Source of the DNA: Cognatundibacterium luofuense
Lineage (GTDB): Bacteria > Pseudomonadota > Gammaproteobacteria > Burkholderiales > Burkholderiaceae_D
DNA length: 64,000 bases
Reading direction: 5' to 3'
Assembly (NCBI RefSeq): GCF_018139685.1
Contig: NZ_JAGSPN010000005.1
Span: 62,001-126,000, forward strand
Shown here: one piece after another, positions 1-9,873 of the stretch
How the letters are laid out: each line of letters starts with the position of its first letter
How positions within the stretch are numbered: the first letter of the stretch is position 1
Program-made: the position numbers and the translations under genes
Notes under the pieces: model-generated
What the model was told of the DNA's origin: nothing
What the model saw: only the letters and a program-made list of their open reading frames with translations
The model's database searches: none

Positions 1-388
1 TCAGGATCGCTCCGGCGACATCGTCAAACGCTTTACCGTAGAAATGGATTGCCAGTGGAATGGCGATACCGGCACGCTGAATGAGTATTTCACGTACAGC
101 GACGGCACCAAGCAAACCCGTATCTGGACCCTGAAAAAAACCGGCGATGGCAAACTGACAGGCACCGCTGCAGATGTAGTCGGCGAAGCGCAGGGTGAAG
201 TAGCCGGTAACACGCTGCATCTGCGCTATGTACTGGCCTTGCCGGTGGATGGACGCATCATCAATGTGAATATGGATGATGTGATGGTGCTGATGGATCA
301 GCAAGTGATGCTGAACCGCGCTGTGATGAGCAAGTTCGGCGTCCAGCTCGGCACCGTCACTTTATCGTTCCGCAAACGTCAGGGATAA
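1..388 (+). CDS. DUF3833 family protein, C-terminal part
   Basis: The frame is open from the left edge, so the N-terminus lies outside the window. About 128 residues are visible. They include the pattern DRSGDIVKRFTVEM, a G-T-L-N-E-Y-F stretch, a DVVGEAQGEV segment and an end reading KFGVQLGTVTLSFRKR, which together match the DUF3833 family as I know it. The biochemical role of the family is unknown. The gene ends 3 bp before the SDR gene and is probably co-transcribed with it. DUF3833, SDR and NTF2-like genes commonly sit together in clusters with a fatty-acid cyclopropane-synthase-like enzyme and a sigmaE/ChrR pair. That is background knowledge, because the other genes would lie upstream of this window. 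Confidence 0.75.
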   Translation, partial: QDRSGDIVKRFTVEMDCQWNGDTGTLNEYFTYSDGTKQTRIWTLKKTGDGKLTGTAADVVGEAQGEVAGNTLHLRYVLALPVDGRIINVNMDDVMVLMDQQVMLNRAVMSKFGVQLGTVTLSFRKRQG

Positions 389-391
389 ATC

Positions 392-1159
392 ATGAACACC
401 CCAGTGACTGACTGGCGCGGTAAACGTGTCTGGATCATCGGTGCCTCCAGCGGCATTGGCGCGGAAACCGCCAAACAACTGAGCGCGCAAGGCGCGAAGC
501 TGGCTTTATCCGCACGCCGTAAAACACTGCTGGAGCAGGTGGCCGCCAGCTGCCATGATGCGCTGGTACTGGAAGCAGACATCACCGACAACGCCACCCT
601 GCAACAAGCGAATGCAGAACTACTGGCGCAATGGGGCGGCTATGATCTGGTGCTGATTGTGTCCGGCACTTATCACCCTATGCGCGCCGAAACTTTTGAT
701 CTGCAGGCAGCGCAGCAAACCATCGATGTGAACCTGAAAGGCGTGTATCAGGTACTGGACAATGTTCTGCCGGTTTTTCTGAAACAGCAATCCGGTGGCA
801 TTGGTGTGGTGGGTTCGGTCGCCGGTTTATCCGGTTTGCCGGATGCACTGGCTTACGGCCCGAGCAAAGCGGCACTGATCAACCTGTGTGAATCTTTATA
901 TTTTGATTTACATGCAAAAGGCGTTGCGGTGTATATGATTAATCCCGGCTTTGTGGATACACCGATGACATCGGTAAATAAATTCACGATGCCTGCCTTA
1001 ATGACACCACCGCAAGCCGCCACCGCCCTGATTCGTGGCATCATGAACGGTGAATTTCATATTCACTTTCCGCGCCGCTTTACCAACTGGCTGCGTTTTG
1101 CGCGCCTGTTACCGTATCGCGGCTACTTTTATCTGATCCACAAATTCACCGGACTATGA
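392..1159 (+). CDS. SDR family NAD(P)-dependent oxidoreductase
   Basis: This 255-residue protein is a classical short-chain dehydrogenase. A Rossmann start reads IIGASSGIGAE (about residues 15-25), an NVNLKG-like segment sits mid-protein as IDVNLKG, and the active-site pair appears as YGPSKAA (Tyr and Lys of YxxxK). A PGFVDTPMT segment follows, as is usual after the active site. The substrate cannot be read from the sequence. It lies 3 bp after the DUF3833 gene and its stop overlaps the next start (ATGA), so the three genes look like one translationally coupled operon. Confidence 0.9.
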   Translation: MNTPVTDWRGKRVWIIGASSGIGAETAKQLSAQGAKLALSARRKTLLEQVAASCHDALVLEADITDNATLQQANAELLAQWGGYDLVLIVSGTYHPMRAETFDLQAAQQTIDVNLKGVYQVLDNVLPVFLKQQSGGIGVVGSVAGLSGLPDALAYGPSKAALINLCESLYFDLHAKGVAVYMINPGFVDTPMTSVNKFTMPALMTPPQAATALIRGIMNGEFHIHFPRRFTNWLRFARLLPYRGYFYLIHKFTGL

Positions 1160-1614
1160 ATAACAACGCGCACGCAACGGAACAAAGCTGTCAGCACAGT
1201 CTGCAACAACTGGTGCAATTCTTTGAAACCATCAGCCCCGACAGCGTGCAGCGTATTCCGGACATATACAGCGCCGACGCCTACTTCAAAGACCCGTTCA
1301 ATGAAGTGCGCGGCGTGGAAGCGGTTAAAAAAATCTTTGCACACATGTTTGTGCAAGTCGAAGCGCCACGCTTTATCGTCACCAATACCGTATTGCAAGG
1401 CGATCAGGCCTTTCTGTGCTGGGAATTCATCTTCCGCTTCCGCCGCTTCAGCAATGAAGAACAATGCGTACGCGGCGTCACCCATTTCCGTTTCGACAGC
1501 GACGGCAAAGTCAGCATGCACCGCGATTACTGGGACGCCGCCGAAGAACTCTACGAAAAACTCCCCGTCCTGCGCCACCTGATGCGCTGGCTGCGCCGCA
1601 CGGCGAATCAGTAA
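1156..1614 (+). CDS. NTF2/SnoaL-like family protein
   Basis: This 152-residue protein has the cone-fold pattern of the NTF2-like superfamily: an early helix (LQQLVQFFETISPDSVQRIPDIYS), then ADAYFKDPFNEVRG, and a late strand HFRFDSDGKVSMHRDYWDAAEELY. The start overlaps the SDR stop by four bases. NTF2-like proteins may be isomerases, hydratases or simple ligand-binding proteins, so no reaction is assigned. It is the last gene of the DUF3833-SDR-NTF2 set in this window. Confidence 0.8.
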   Translation: MNNNAHATEQSCQHSLQQLVQFFETISPDSVQRIPDIYSADAYFKDPFNEVRGVEAVKKIFAHMFVQVEAPRFIVTNTVLQGDQAFLCWEFIFRFRRFSNEEQCVRGVTHFRFDSDGKVSMHRDYWDAAEELYEKLPVLRHLMRWLRRTANQ

Positions 1615-1685
1615 CGGCAACGTCCGAAGCTCTGTAGGAGTAAAGTTATTTCAGCATATCCATTTCAATAAAAAGGAAAGTTCAA

Positions 1686-1800
1686 ATGTTATGCCTTCAG
1701 TGTCAGCAAGGCGATCTTGGTAAAGCGAAATTAAAAAAACCAGACAAGAAATATTTGTGTGCACATAGTGTGAGGCAACGTAGTTTTCTATAAATTATAT
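1686..1800 (+). pseudogene. Decayed small zinc-ribbon protein gene
   Basis: An ATG at 1686 begins a 35-codon frame with a CxxC pair (MLCLQCQQGDLGKAKLKK) and a KYLC segment, ending at 1793. In a neighbouring frame the same DNA at about 1770-1788 reads Cys-Glu-Ala-Thr-stop-Phe, where a typical zinc-ribbon would read CEATWF. I infer that a small two-knuckle zinc-ribbon gene has suffered a frameshift after YLC and a Trp-to-stop (TGG to TAG) change. A weak AAAGGAAAG ribosome site lies upstream at about 1671. Intact family members are known only from memory here, so this is a moderate-confidence reading. Confidence 0.4.
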
Positions 1801-1889
1801 TGTTTTTTATTTATGGATTTTGGGACTTACCCCCGGCTTGACAGTCAATAATGAGTAAGGTCCAACGATCTCAGCAGTATTTGCTTTAA

Positions 1890-2309
1890 CTATTTCAATC
1901 CGGAATATGGATCGTCGACACTTTCAGAAAACTCGATGACCGCAGACGCAATTTCTTGCCTAACATCCGAATTAGATATTTCCTTGGCCGCCAAAGTCAA
2001 ATATGACAACGCCTTGCCCAATCCCAATTTAGCGACAATACCCACCAACTTCTCCGTCGAATCCAAAGAATTTCTATTCCATACTTTTATAATTGACTCA
2101 CCAAGATCCGTTCTTATTGCATTAGGCAAAAGCTCGTACGTATTCCATTGATGATCGGCCAGCTCAGCCAATACAGACATAAGCAAATCTGGTTCATCAT
2201 CCAGGGTTCCTTTTTTAATTATCTTAATTAAAAACTCAAATTCATTATCAAATTTTTCCCCTTGCAAGTTAGCAAGTAGCGATGAAACCGCTTTAAAGTC
2301 TTCATTCAT
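1890..2309 (-). CDS. Imm30-like immunity protein (orphan)
   Basis: An all-helical, acidic protein of about 139 residues if translation starts at the internal ATG (MNEDFKAVSSLLANL). A TTG at 2342 would add 11 residues, but its upstream bases look like unrelated GC-rich sequence. The pattern of short helical repeats (LLMSVLAELADHQWNTYELLPNAI, then LVGIVAKLGLGKALSYLTLAA) resembles the Imm30-type immunity proteins that protect cells from polymorphic contact-dependent toxins. This is a resemblance, not a proven match. The gene is AT-richer than its neighbours and stands alone next to a broken Cys-rich frame, as expected for an orphan immunity gene left by toxin-cassette shuffling. No toxin gene is visible in the window. 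Confidence 0.5.
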   Translation of the reverse strand: MNEDFKAVSSLLANLQGEKFDNEFEFLIKIIKKGTLDDEPDLLMSVLAELADHQWNTYELLPNAIRTDLGESIIKVWNRNSLDSTEKLVGIVAKLGLGKALSYLTLAAKEISNSDVRQEIASAVIEFSESVDDPYSGLK

Positions 2310-2342
2310 CAATTTATATCCAATGTTATACTCGACCGCCAA

Positions 2343-2570
2343 TGCGACTATCCCCGGCCGAGCGCTGAAACATTTAAGGCAACCGTCTTTGACATCCTTG
2401 ATAAGTTCCCTGATCCCGACGTATGGTGTGAGCGAAACTGTGATCAGTGTCAGATCACGATTTTAACCTCGCTTACAGCGCTACATCGAAACTTAGAGCT
2501 GGTCTTTTCCTATTGCGAGAACGGTTGTGACGAATTCCCAAGCTTTTCGTATCGTCCGTACCGGACATAA
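2343..2570 (+). pseudogene. Cys-rich gene fragment without a start
   Basis: The frame from 2343 to a TAA at 2568-2570 gives 75 protein-like residues, including FDILDKFPDPDVWCERNC and SYCENGCDEFPSF, with six cysteines after the first residue. No ATG, GTG or TTG in this frame lies near the upstream end, and further upstream the frame runs antisense through the Imm30-like gene. It therefore looks like the 3' part of a gene whose 5' part was lost at a recombination junction near 2310-2345. I do not recognise the family. Confidence 0.4.
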
Positions 2571-2711
2571 CTGATCCCCCCTACAAATCCAGCCAAAAAT
2601 CCCCCTCTCCACGCATTTTGTGGCTTGCCGCAATTGCCATTTCACCAAATCTGCCTTTATGCTGTCCGTATGCGTCTGACGACAAGGCGCGGATCAACCA
2701 GGAGACTAGCA

Positions 2712-3992
2712 ATGGCAGTGAGTAACCGGCCGCTGAACCGGCAGGATTTCAAAACACTGGCGCTGGCCGCATTAGGCGGGGCGCTGGAATTTTACGATTT
2801 CATTATTTTTGTATTTTTCACCGTGGTCATCGGTGAACTGTTTTTTCCGCCGGACATGCCGGACTGGTTAAAGCAGGTGCAGACCTTCGGCATTTTTGCG
2901 GCCGGTTATCTGGCGCGTCCGCTCGGTGGCATCATCATGGCGCACTTTGGTGATCTGCTCGGTCGCAAACGCATGTTCACGCTCAGCATTATTCTGATGG
3001 CGCTGCCGACGCTGGCGATGGGCTTGTTGCCGACCTACGCCACGCTGGGCATTGCGGCGCCGGTGGCCTTGCTGGCCCTGCGCATTTTGCAGGGCGCGGC
3101 GATTGGCGGCGAAGTGCCGGGTGCATGGGTGTTTGTGTCGGAACACGTACCGGCGCAGCGCACCGGCTTTGCCTGCGGCACCTTAACCTCCGGCCTGACT
3201 GCCGGTATTCTGCTCGGTTCGCTGATGGCGACGGCGATCAATACCAGCTTCAGCGCGGAAGAAATCCGCGCGTGGGCGTGGCGGATTCCGTTTATCACCG
3301 GCGGTATTTTCGGTTTTGTGGCGATGTATCTGCGCCGCTGGCTGCATGAAACGCCGGTGTTTCAGGAAATGCAGGAGCGCAAGCATCTGGCTGCCGAACT
3401 GCCGCTGAAAAAAGTGCTGCGCGAACACAAGTCTGCCGTGCTGATGTCGATGGCGCTGACATGGTTGTTATCCGCCGCGATTGTGGTGGTGATTCTGATG
3501 ACACCTGCCTATCTGCAAAAGCAACTGGGACTGGCTGCGGCTGTCACGCTGAAAGCGAATTCGATTGCGACAATTGCACTGACTATCGGTTGCATACTGG
3601 CAGGCCGCATTATCGACAGCCTCGGCGCAGGCTGGACCTTCATCGCGGGCAGCAGCCTGCTCGGTGGCGTGGTCTGGCACTTCTACAACGGCGTGCTGGC
3701 CGATCCTTCCACGCTGTATCTGAACTATGCGCTGGCTGGTCTGGCGGTCGGCATCGTCGGTGCTGTGCCGTATGTGATGGTGAATGCGTTTCCGGCTGTG
3801 GTGCGCTTCACTGGCCTGTCGTTCTCGTATAACGTAGCTTATGCGATCTTCGGCGGCCTGACGCCGCTGATGGTATCGCTGTGGCTGAAAACCGAACGCC
3901 TCGCCCCCGCCTACTACGTCTGCAGCCTCAGCATCCTCGGCGTGCTGATCGGCTTCACCCTGCTGTGGCAACAACGCCGCCAGTCCCGCTGA
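2712..3992 (+). CDS. MFS transporter, metabolite:H+ symporter (MHS) type
   Basis: The 426-residue protein has about twelve hydrophobic helices and the MHS signatures: ALGGALEFYDFIIFVFF in helix 1, the loop 2-3 motif FGDLLGRKRMF, and RILQGAAIGGEVPGAWVFVSEH in helix 4-5. Relatives carry proline/betaine, citrate, shikimate or alpha-ketoglutarate with protons. The substrate here cannot be told from sequence. The ATG at 2712 is chosen because AGGAG lies seven bases before it. An upstream in-frame ATG at 2625 would add 29 residues that resemble no MHS N-terminus. It stands as a single gene. A GC-rich inverted repeat with poor T-run follows at about 4003-4036. Confidence 0.88.
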   Translation: MAVSNRPLNRQDFKTLALAALGGALEFYDFIIFVFFTVVIGELFFPPDMPDWLKQVQTFGIFAAGYLARPLGGIIMAHFGDLLGRKRMFTLSIILMALPTLAMGLLPTYATLGIAAPVALLALRILQGAAIGGEVPGAWVFVSEHVPAQRTGFACGTLTSGLTAGILLGSLMATAINTSFSAEEIRAWAWRIPFITGGIFGFVAMYLRRWLHETPVFQEMQERKHLAAELPLKKVLREHKSAVLMSMALTWLLSAAIVVVILMTPAYLQKQLGLAAAVTLKANSIATIALTIGCILAGRIIDSLGAGWTFIAGSSLLGGVVWHFYNGVLADPSTLYLNYALAGLAVGIVGAVPYVMVNAFPAVVRFTGLSFSYNVAYAIFGGLTPLMVSLWLKTERLAPAYYVCSLSILGVLIGFTLLWQQRRQSR

Positions 3993-4060
3993 TCTTTTCT
4001 GTGCCGGAACGCGACGCTGTTTCGCGGTTCCGGTGATGATGCCAGCCGTTAGGCAAGCTC

Positions 4061-4534
4061 TTATGAATCTGACTTTTTAGTCAATGCAGATGAAGAACTG
4101 TAGCTGATATTGAGTTCTTTTGATTCAAGTTGATATGCAACCAGTTCCTCCTGATTATCCTTCTTCTGAAATGTGAAGCTTTCTGTACCCTTACCTGAGC
4201 GGAAGGATGTTTCATATCGCAGTGTATGAAATGTGCCTTCACGGCTAATTTTCGTCTTTGTTCCGATCTCTTTTGTCGCAATGACCGGGCCGAGCTTACT
4301 ACTGGTGAACTCACAAATGTCAATTATTATCGGCTTCGCTTCCTGATTATCCGGTTTCTTATCGTTCGCCGGATACAGCTCATTACAACGATTCCGGCTC
4401 AGGTAATCATGAAATTTTTCAATGCGGGAATCAGGCGGACTTTGATCTTCGCTTGTAATAATGATTTCATATTTGCGTTCAGTCTTACTGCAGGCTGCGA
4501 TCAGTACGACCAACAAAAGAATATAAAGTCTCAT
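4061..4534 (-). CDS. Putative lipoprotein of unknown function
   Basis: A 157-residue protein starting MRLYILLLVVLIAACSK. The hydrophobic stretch followed by IAAC is a typical lipobox, so the mature protein should be acylated at Cys15 and sit in the envelope. The rest is polar, with a NRCNELYPAND segment and a C-terminal beta-rich region (TFHTLRYETSFRSGKGTESFTF). An ATG 57 bp further upstream exists but would bury the signal peptide behind a polar extension. I do not recognise the family. It is a single gene, lower in GC than its neighbours. Confidence 0.65.
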   Translation of the reverse strand: MRLYILLLVVLIAACSKTERKYEIIITSEDQSPPDSRIEKFHDYLSRNRCNELYPANDKKPDNQEAKPIIIDICEFTSSKLGPVIATKEIGTKTKISREGTFHTLRYETSFRSGKGTESFTFQKKDNQEELVAYQLESKELNISYSSSSALTKKSDS

Positions 4535-5259
4535 AAAAGATTTTTTCGTTTCGTAAAAAGTGGCACGGACAGAAAAATATAAAAATTGCATTTTAATGTT
4601 TATTTTTTACAAAATAAACAATTTTTGATTTTTGGAATACGATCATAGGACTACAGTTACAACCAACGTCGCCCTGAATCAACCTGCTCTTCTGCGAGCC
4701 AGAAAAATCCAGACATGCGAAAGATATCGTTTTCTGAGGCAGCACAGGTAAATGCATCTCTGTCATGTTCATTGAACTTCAGCCTGAATTTTCCCCTTTC
4801 TTCACAAGCAACCTGTCTGCGGAATGTCCGTGGGTGCCCGAACCTGCCTGAAAGCCCCGAAAAACGGCTCAAATGCGGATTTCTGCACAGCTACCAGGCG
4901 GTCGTCGGCAGAAAGTCCGGGCTTAGCGGAAAGGGGAATGACGATATTTGCACACTGTAAGCGAAGAAAATCAGCACGGAGACTATTCCGTTTCATCACC
5001 TGACAACAAACCCCGCACATGCCATCCCGAGTCCATCGTTCGCTCGCTGCTACTCGCGCCACTGATGAACTGAGTCCTGAGTCGCAGAAAGGCTGCAATT
5101 TCACGCAAAACTGGCGATTTAATAAAAAATTCGGCGAGTTTCAACACCATCCTGATTGCCGTCTGCTCAACAAGCTTATATGCTGTTTCGCTTTGCTGTG
5201 CGCAGAATCCGCTTCTTTGCTGGCATTCATGAAGTCTGACTGTTTTTCCGGGGGAAAAA
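4535..5259. other. Long intergenic region holding one dispersed repeat copy
   Basis: This gap of about 725 bp has no convincing gene. Its left part is AT-rich, with oligo-A/T runs around 4590-4630 that may serve as the promoter of the lipoprotein on the minus strand. One copy of the dispersed repeat family lies at 4871-4954 on the minus strand. Short open frames across it are not protein-like and are interrupted when the repeat copies are compared. Confidence 0.6.
4871..4954 (-). repeat. Dispersed ~83-bp intergenic repeat, copy A
   Basis: Read on the minus strand it runs TGTGCA..ATCGTCATT.., then the core GGACTTTCTGCCGACGACCG, then TGTGCAGAAATCCGCATTT. The core is shared with copies at 9679, 26948, 51081 and 51571. 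This copy differs in the segment after the core, which reads CCTGGTAGCT where the others read CCGGATCGCT. Confidence 0.8.
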
Positions 5260-5700
5260 ATGGAACTTATATTTGTTATCGCGGTAGGTGTTTTTGTTTA
5301 TCTGAAATTCTTCAAAAAGAAAAAAGCCAGTAAAAACGATGAAAAAAGCTTTAATGAGCTTGTCGGCACTGCGAAATACTCGGTCTATCAAAATAACAGC
5401 GGGATCGCGATTCGCGCAGACGGCAGTATTGTGCTGAGTGAGAACGGCGTCAGTAAATCCTATACTGCTGACGATATCAGAGAATTTTCCACCAACTTCA
5501 CACCGGTTACTTATGCTGGTGGCACTGGTCTGGCGGGCACAGCGCAGCAACTGGCTCAGAACGCGAGATCAAAAGCAGAAACCGGGCTTTTTATTATGGT
5601 GAAAGATGTGGATCAGCCAAAATGGCATATCAAGATTTATTCGGAAAAAGAGTTAGCACGCTGGATGGAAATACTGCGTCAGGAAGTGAGTGATCAGTAA
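5260..5700 (+). CDS. Small membrane-anchored protein, DUF4755-like
   Basis: 146 residues: a single N-terminal membrane segment (ELIFVIAVGVFVYLKFF), a lysine-rich cytoplasmic-type anchor (KKKKASK), and a soluble domain with NNSGIAIRADGSIVLS, SYTADDIREFSTNF and WHIKIYSEKELARWMEIL. The order resembles DUF4755-type proteins, but this is from memory and tentative. Function is unknown. GGGGGAA lies about six bases before the ATG. A strong terminator follows at 5751. Confidence 0.6.
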   Translation: MELIFVIAVGVFVYLKFFKKKKASKNDEKSFNELVGTAKYSVYQNNSGIAIRADGSIVLSENGVSKSYTADDIREFSTNFTPVTYAGGTGLAGTAQQLAQNARSKAETGLFIMVKDVDQPKWHIKIYSEKELARWMEILRQEVSDQ

Positions 5701-5750
5701 CGAAGAAAATACTTTGCGAATCGGGTTTTATTCGAAGCGCGGTAACTAAA

Positions 5751-5784
5751 CGCCCCGGTATGTATCAGCATACCGGGGCGTTTT
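5751..5784. terminator. Bidirectional rho-independent terminator
   Basis: A perfect 12-bp stem CGCCCCGGTATG / CATACCGGGGCG with loop TATCAG, followed by TTTTG and preceded by AAA. It lies between the convergent ends of the DUF4755-like gene and fadH and can serve both. Confidence 0.9.
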
Positions 5785-5817
5785 GTTTGTGAGGCTTCAG
5801 TCCGTGCTTTGCGTCGC

Positions 5818-7857
<2,040 letters not shown>

Positions 7858-7885
7858 TCAGCGCAGCATAGCCAAAGCCCTTCAT

Positions 7886-7905
7886 ATATGCAACAAGTTG
7901 CATAT
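7886..7905. promoter_or_regulatory. Perfect palindrome between fadH and padR-like gene
   Basis: ATATGCAAC-AA-GTTGCATAT, with 9-bp arms and a 2-bp spacer, lies 53 bp before fadH and 55 bp before the regulator gene. PadR-family operators are dyads of this kind (often ATGT/ACAT half-sites). The inferred reading is an operator used by the adjacent regulator to control both promoters. Confidence 0.7.
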
Positions 7906-7959
7906 TAAATTGCCACAGCGGGGGTAGTGCGGGTATTCTAGAACTGCTTTCCGGTTTCG

Positions 7960-8505
7960 ATGAATGTTTCTATGTCCCTGCCCCACGCCCTGCTGACTTC
8001 CCTGCTAGAAAAGCCTTGTTCCGGCTATGAACTGGCGCGCCGTTTCGATAAATCAATCGGCTTTTTCTGGCATGCCACCCATCAGCAGATTTACCGCGAA
8101 CTGGCGAAAATGGAAGAAGCCGGCTGGGTCAGTTCGGTGGAAGTGGCTGGTGGACGCGCCGGTAAAAAAGAATTTGCAGTGCTGGATGCCGGTCGTGCGG
8201 CCTTGCTGGCGTGGCTGCATACACCGAGCGAACCCTTGCATCTGCGCGATGGCCTGATGGTGCGCCTGCGCGCCAGCGCAGTGACCGGTGAGACTGGCAT
8301 GCCGGAAGAATTGCAGCGCCGTCTGGCTTTGCATGAAGAGCAGCTGGCGGTGTACCGCGCCATTGAGCAGCGCGATTTTCAGGGCACGCTGAGCAAGGAA
8401 GCGCGGCTGCAGTATCTGATTCTGAAAGCCGGTATCGCATACGAAGAAGGCCGCATCAGCTGGACCCGCGAAGCGATTGCCGAATTACAGTCTGCGCAGG
8501 ACTGA
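7960..8505 (+). CDS. PadR family transcriptional regulator
   Basis: 181 residues. The N-terminal winged helix carries the PadR signature (SLPHALLTSLLEKPCSGYELARRFDKSIGFFW, then QIYRELAKMEEAGWV), followed by the PadR C-terminal dimerisation helix region (DGLMVRLRASA..LQRRLALHEEQLAVYRAIEQRDF). The gene is divergent from fadH, so control of dienoyl-CoA reductase by an unknown acyl or phenolic ligand is inferred. A second Met at 7972 (MSLPHAL) is an alternative start. Confidence 0.9.
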   Translation: MNVSMSLPHALLTSLLEKPCSGYELARRFDKSIGFFWHATHQQIYRELAKMEEAGWVSSVEVAGGRAGKKEFAVLDAGRAALLAWLHTPSEPLHLRDGLMVRLRASAVTGETGMPEELQRRLALHEEQLAVYRAIEQRDFQGTLSKEARLQYLILKAGIAYEEGRISWTREAIAELQSAQD

Positions 8506-8546
8506 CGCGGCGCTACCGAAAATCCGCACTACCGCATTTCATATCC

Positions 8547-8562
8547 ATGTTCCATAGAACAT
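8547..8562. promoter_or_regulatory. Inverted repeat upstream of lipoprotein gene
   Basis: ATGTTC-CATA-GAACAT is a perfect dyad. The 11-mer TGTTCCATAGA occurs in it at 8548 and again at 8564. The position, about 100 bp before the lipoprotein gene, fits an operator or promoter-proximal element. No regulator is assigned. Confidence 0.4.
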
Positions 8563-8663
8563 CTGTTCCATAGAGTCATTGTCATAAGACTCAGACAATC
8601 CACGCTATCAATTCAACCTACGGTATCGCTGAACGGCGATGCCTTTTCTGAAAAGGATCAGCG

Positions 8664-9608
8664 ATGAAAAAGACCTGGGTAATGCTGGCAATGACAGCAG
8701 CAGTACTGAGCGCCTGCGGTGGCGGTGGCAGCGATTCCGGCAACAATAGCAGTAGCGGTTCTTCGGGCAGCGGTTCCGGCAGTGGCTCCGGATCCGGCGG
8801 TGGCGCGGCGACGCTGACTGCCAGCATGCAGGAAGCCGTGAATGTGTTTGCTGAAAGCTGGATCGCGACGCAGCTGATGATGAACGCCCATTACTACCTG
8901 TATATGGCAGCAAATGTGCAGGGCAGCGTGAATTGCCCGAAAGGCGGCACGGCTGCGCTGAGCGGCGGCAATCTGACAGTCAATAAATGCACACTGACCT
9001 TCCCTGCGGATAACAGTTTTTCCGGTACTGTGGCGGTAACGACCAATCCGAATAACACGCTGGCAATCAACAGCAATGCTGCACTCAGTGTCTACGATAC
9101 CGGCAATGGCAGTCTGGTGTTCAGTATCAATAATCTGGCGATGGCAGGCAGTGTTGCTTCGGTGGATCAGCTGACGGATTCCGTCAAAGTCAGCAGCCTC
9201 AGCGCCGCTTTCCCGCTGAGCGCCAGTAATACATACAACATCAGCAACACCACGACATCGCTGACCAAAACCAATCAGAACACCACCAGCAATTTCGCTG
9301 GCAGTGCGCTGAACATGAGCTTCGCGTACACCTACAAACGCAATACCGGCAACAGCAATGTAGTGACCAGCACCGTAGAAAATATGGTGATTCCTGCAGA
9401 TACCAGCTCCACCAAAGGCATTACCAATAATCCTACCGGTGGTCAGTACAGCATTGCGCAGGGCGGCACCGGCAGTTGCGGCACGATCAGCGTCACATTC
9501 CGTTCCGGTAATGCGATCAATCTGATCTGCCAGAAAACAGGCGAAACCCAGACTTTCAACTGGAACGACAGCACCATCGCTGCAGCAAAAGCCAAAGCGA
9601 TTCAGTAA
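8664..9608 (+). CDS. Gly/Ser-rich putative outer-membrane lipoprotein
   Basis: 314 residues starting MKKTWVMLAMTAAVLSACGGGG. The lipobox LSAC places the lipid at Cys18. A flexible Gly/Ser linker (about residues 19-47, long runs of SGSG) leads to a Thr/Asn/Ser-rich domain of about 260 residues. Three cysteines (in VNCPKGG, VNKCTLTF and GSCGTISV) and a final LICQKTGETQ may form disulfides. The beta-rich composition suggests a surface or periplasmic domain. The family is not recognised. AAAAGGATCAGCG upstream gives a good ribosome site and a strong terminator follows. Confidence 0.7.
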   Translation: MKKTWVMLAMTAAVLSACGGGGSDSGNNSSSGSSGSGSGSGSGSGGGAATLTASMQEAVNVFAESWIATQLMMNAHYYLYMAANVQGSVNCPKGGTAALSGGNLTVNKCTLTFPADNSFSGTVAVTTNPNNTLAINSNAALSVYDTGNGSLVFSINNLAMAGSVASVDQLTDSVKVSSLSAAFPLSASNTYNISNTTTSLTKTNQNTTSNFAGSALNMSFAYTYKRNTGNSNVVTSTVENMVIPADTSSTKGITNNPTGGQYSIAQGGTGSCGTISVTFRSGNAINLICQKTGETQTFNWNDSTIAAAKAKAIQ

Positions 9609-9630
9609 TCTGCCGATCAGGCCCCGCCTC

Positions 9631-9657
9631 AGCCCGCCTTTGCGCGGGCTGTTTTTT
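9631..9657 (+). terminator. Rho-independent terminator after lipoprotein gene
   Basis: Stem AGCCCGC / GCGGGCT with loop CTTTGC, followed by GTTTTTTT, 22 bp after the stop codon. Confidence 0.9.
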
Positions 9658-9678
9658 TGTCTGCACGGTCAGGGCGTT

Positions 9679-9760
9679 GTGCAGACATCGTCATTTGTGA
9701 TTTCCGGAGAGCCGGACTTTCTGCCGACGACCGCCGGATCGCTATGCAGAAGTCCGCAAA
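9679..9760 (+). repeat. Dispersed ~83-bp intergenic repeat, copy B
   Basis: Plus-strand copy: TGTGCAGACATCGTCATTTG at the left, core GGACTTTCTGCCGACGACCG then CCGGATCGCT, and TGCAGAAGTCCGCAAAT at the right. It sits between the convergent lipoprotein and phaM genes, outside both terminators. Confidence 0.85.
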
Positions 9761-9796
9761 TCAGGCCAAAAACACTGACAAGGATCTGAAAAGCCA

Positions 9797-9831
9797 CACG
9801 CCGCATCCTCCTTCACGGAAGATGCGGCGTG
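9797..9831 (-). terminator. Hairpin downstream of phaM
   Basis: An 11-bp stem CACGCCGCATC / GATGCGGCGTG with an inner TCC/GGA extension. Read on the minus strand it is followed by GGCTTTTC, a weak T-run. It probably terminates phaM. Confidence 0.6.
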
Positions 9832-9873
9832 CTTGGCGGAACCCTGATACAAACCGTCAGCGAAGCGGAAATG

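Noticed and set aside
4003-4036. Terminator after the MHS transporter
   Set aside because: An inverted repeat CCGGAACGCG..CGCGGTTCCGG is present but no T-run follows on the plus strand, so it is left unassigned.
4657-5104. Short frames across repeat copy A
   Set aside because: Their residues come from the repeat (GLSADDR-type text) and differ between copies, so they do not look like a gene.
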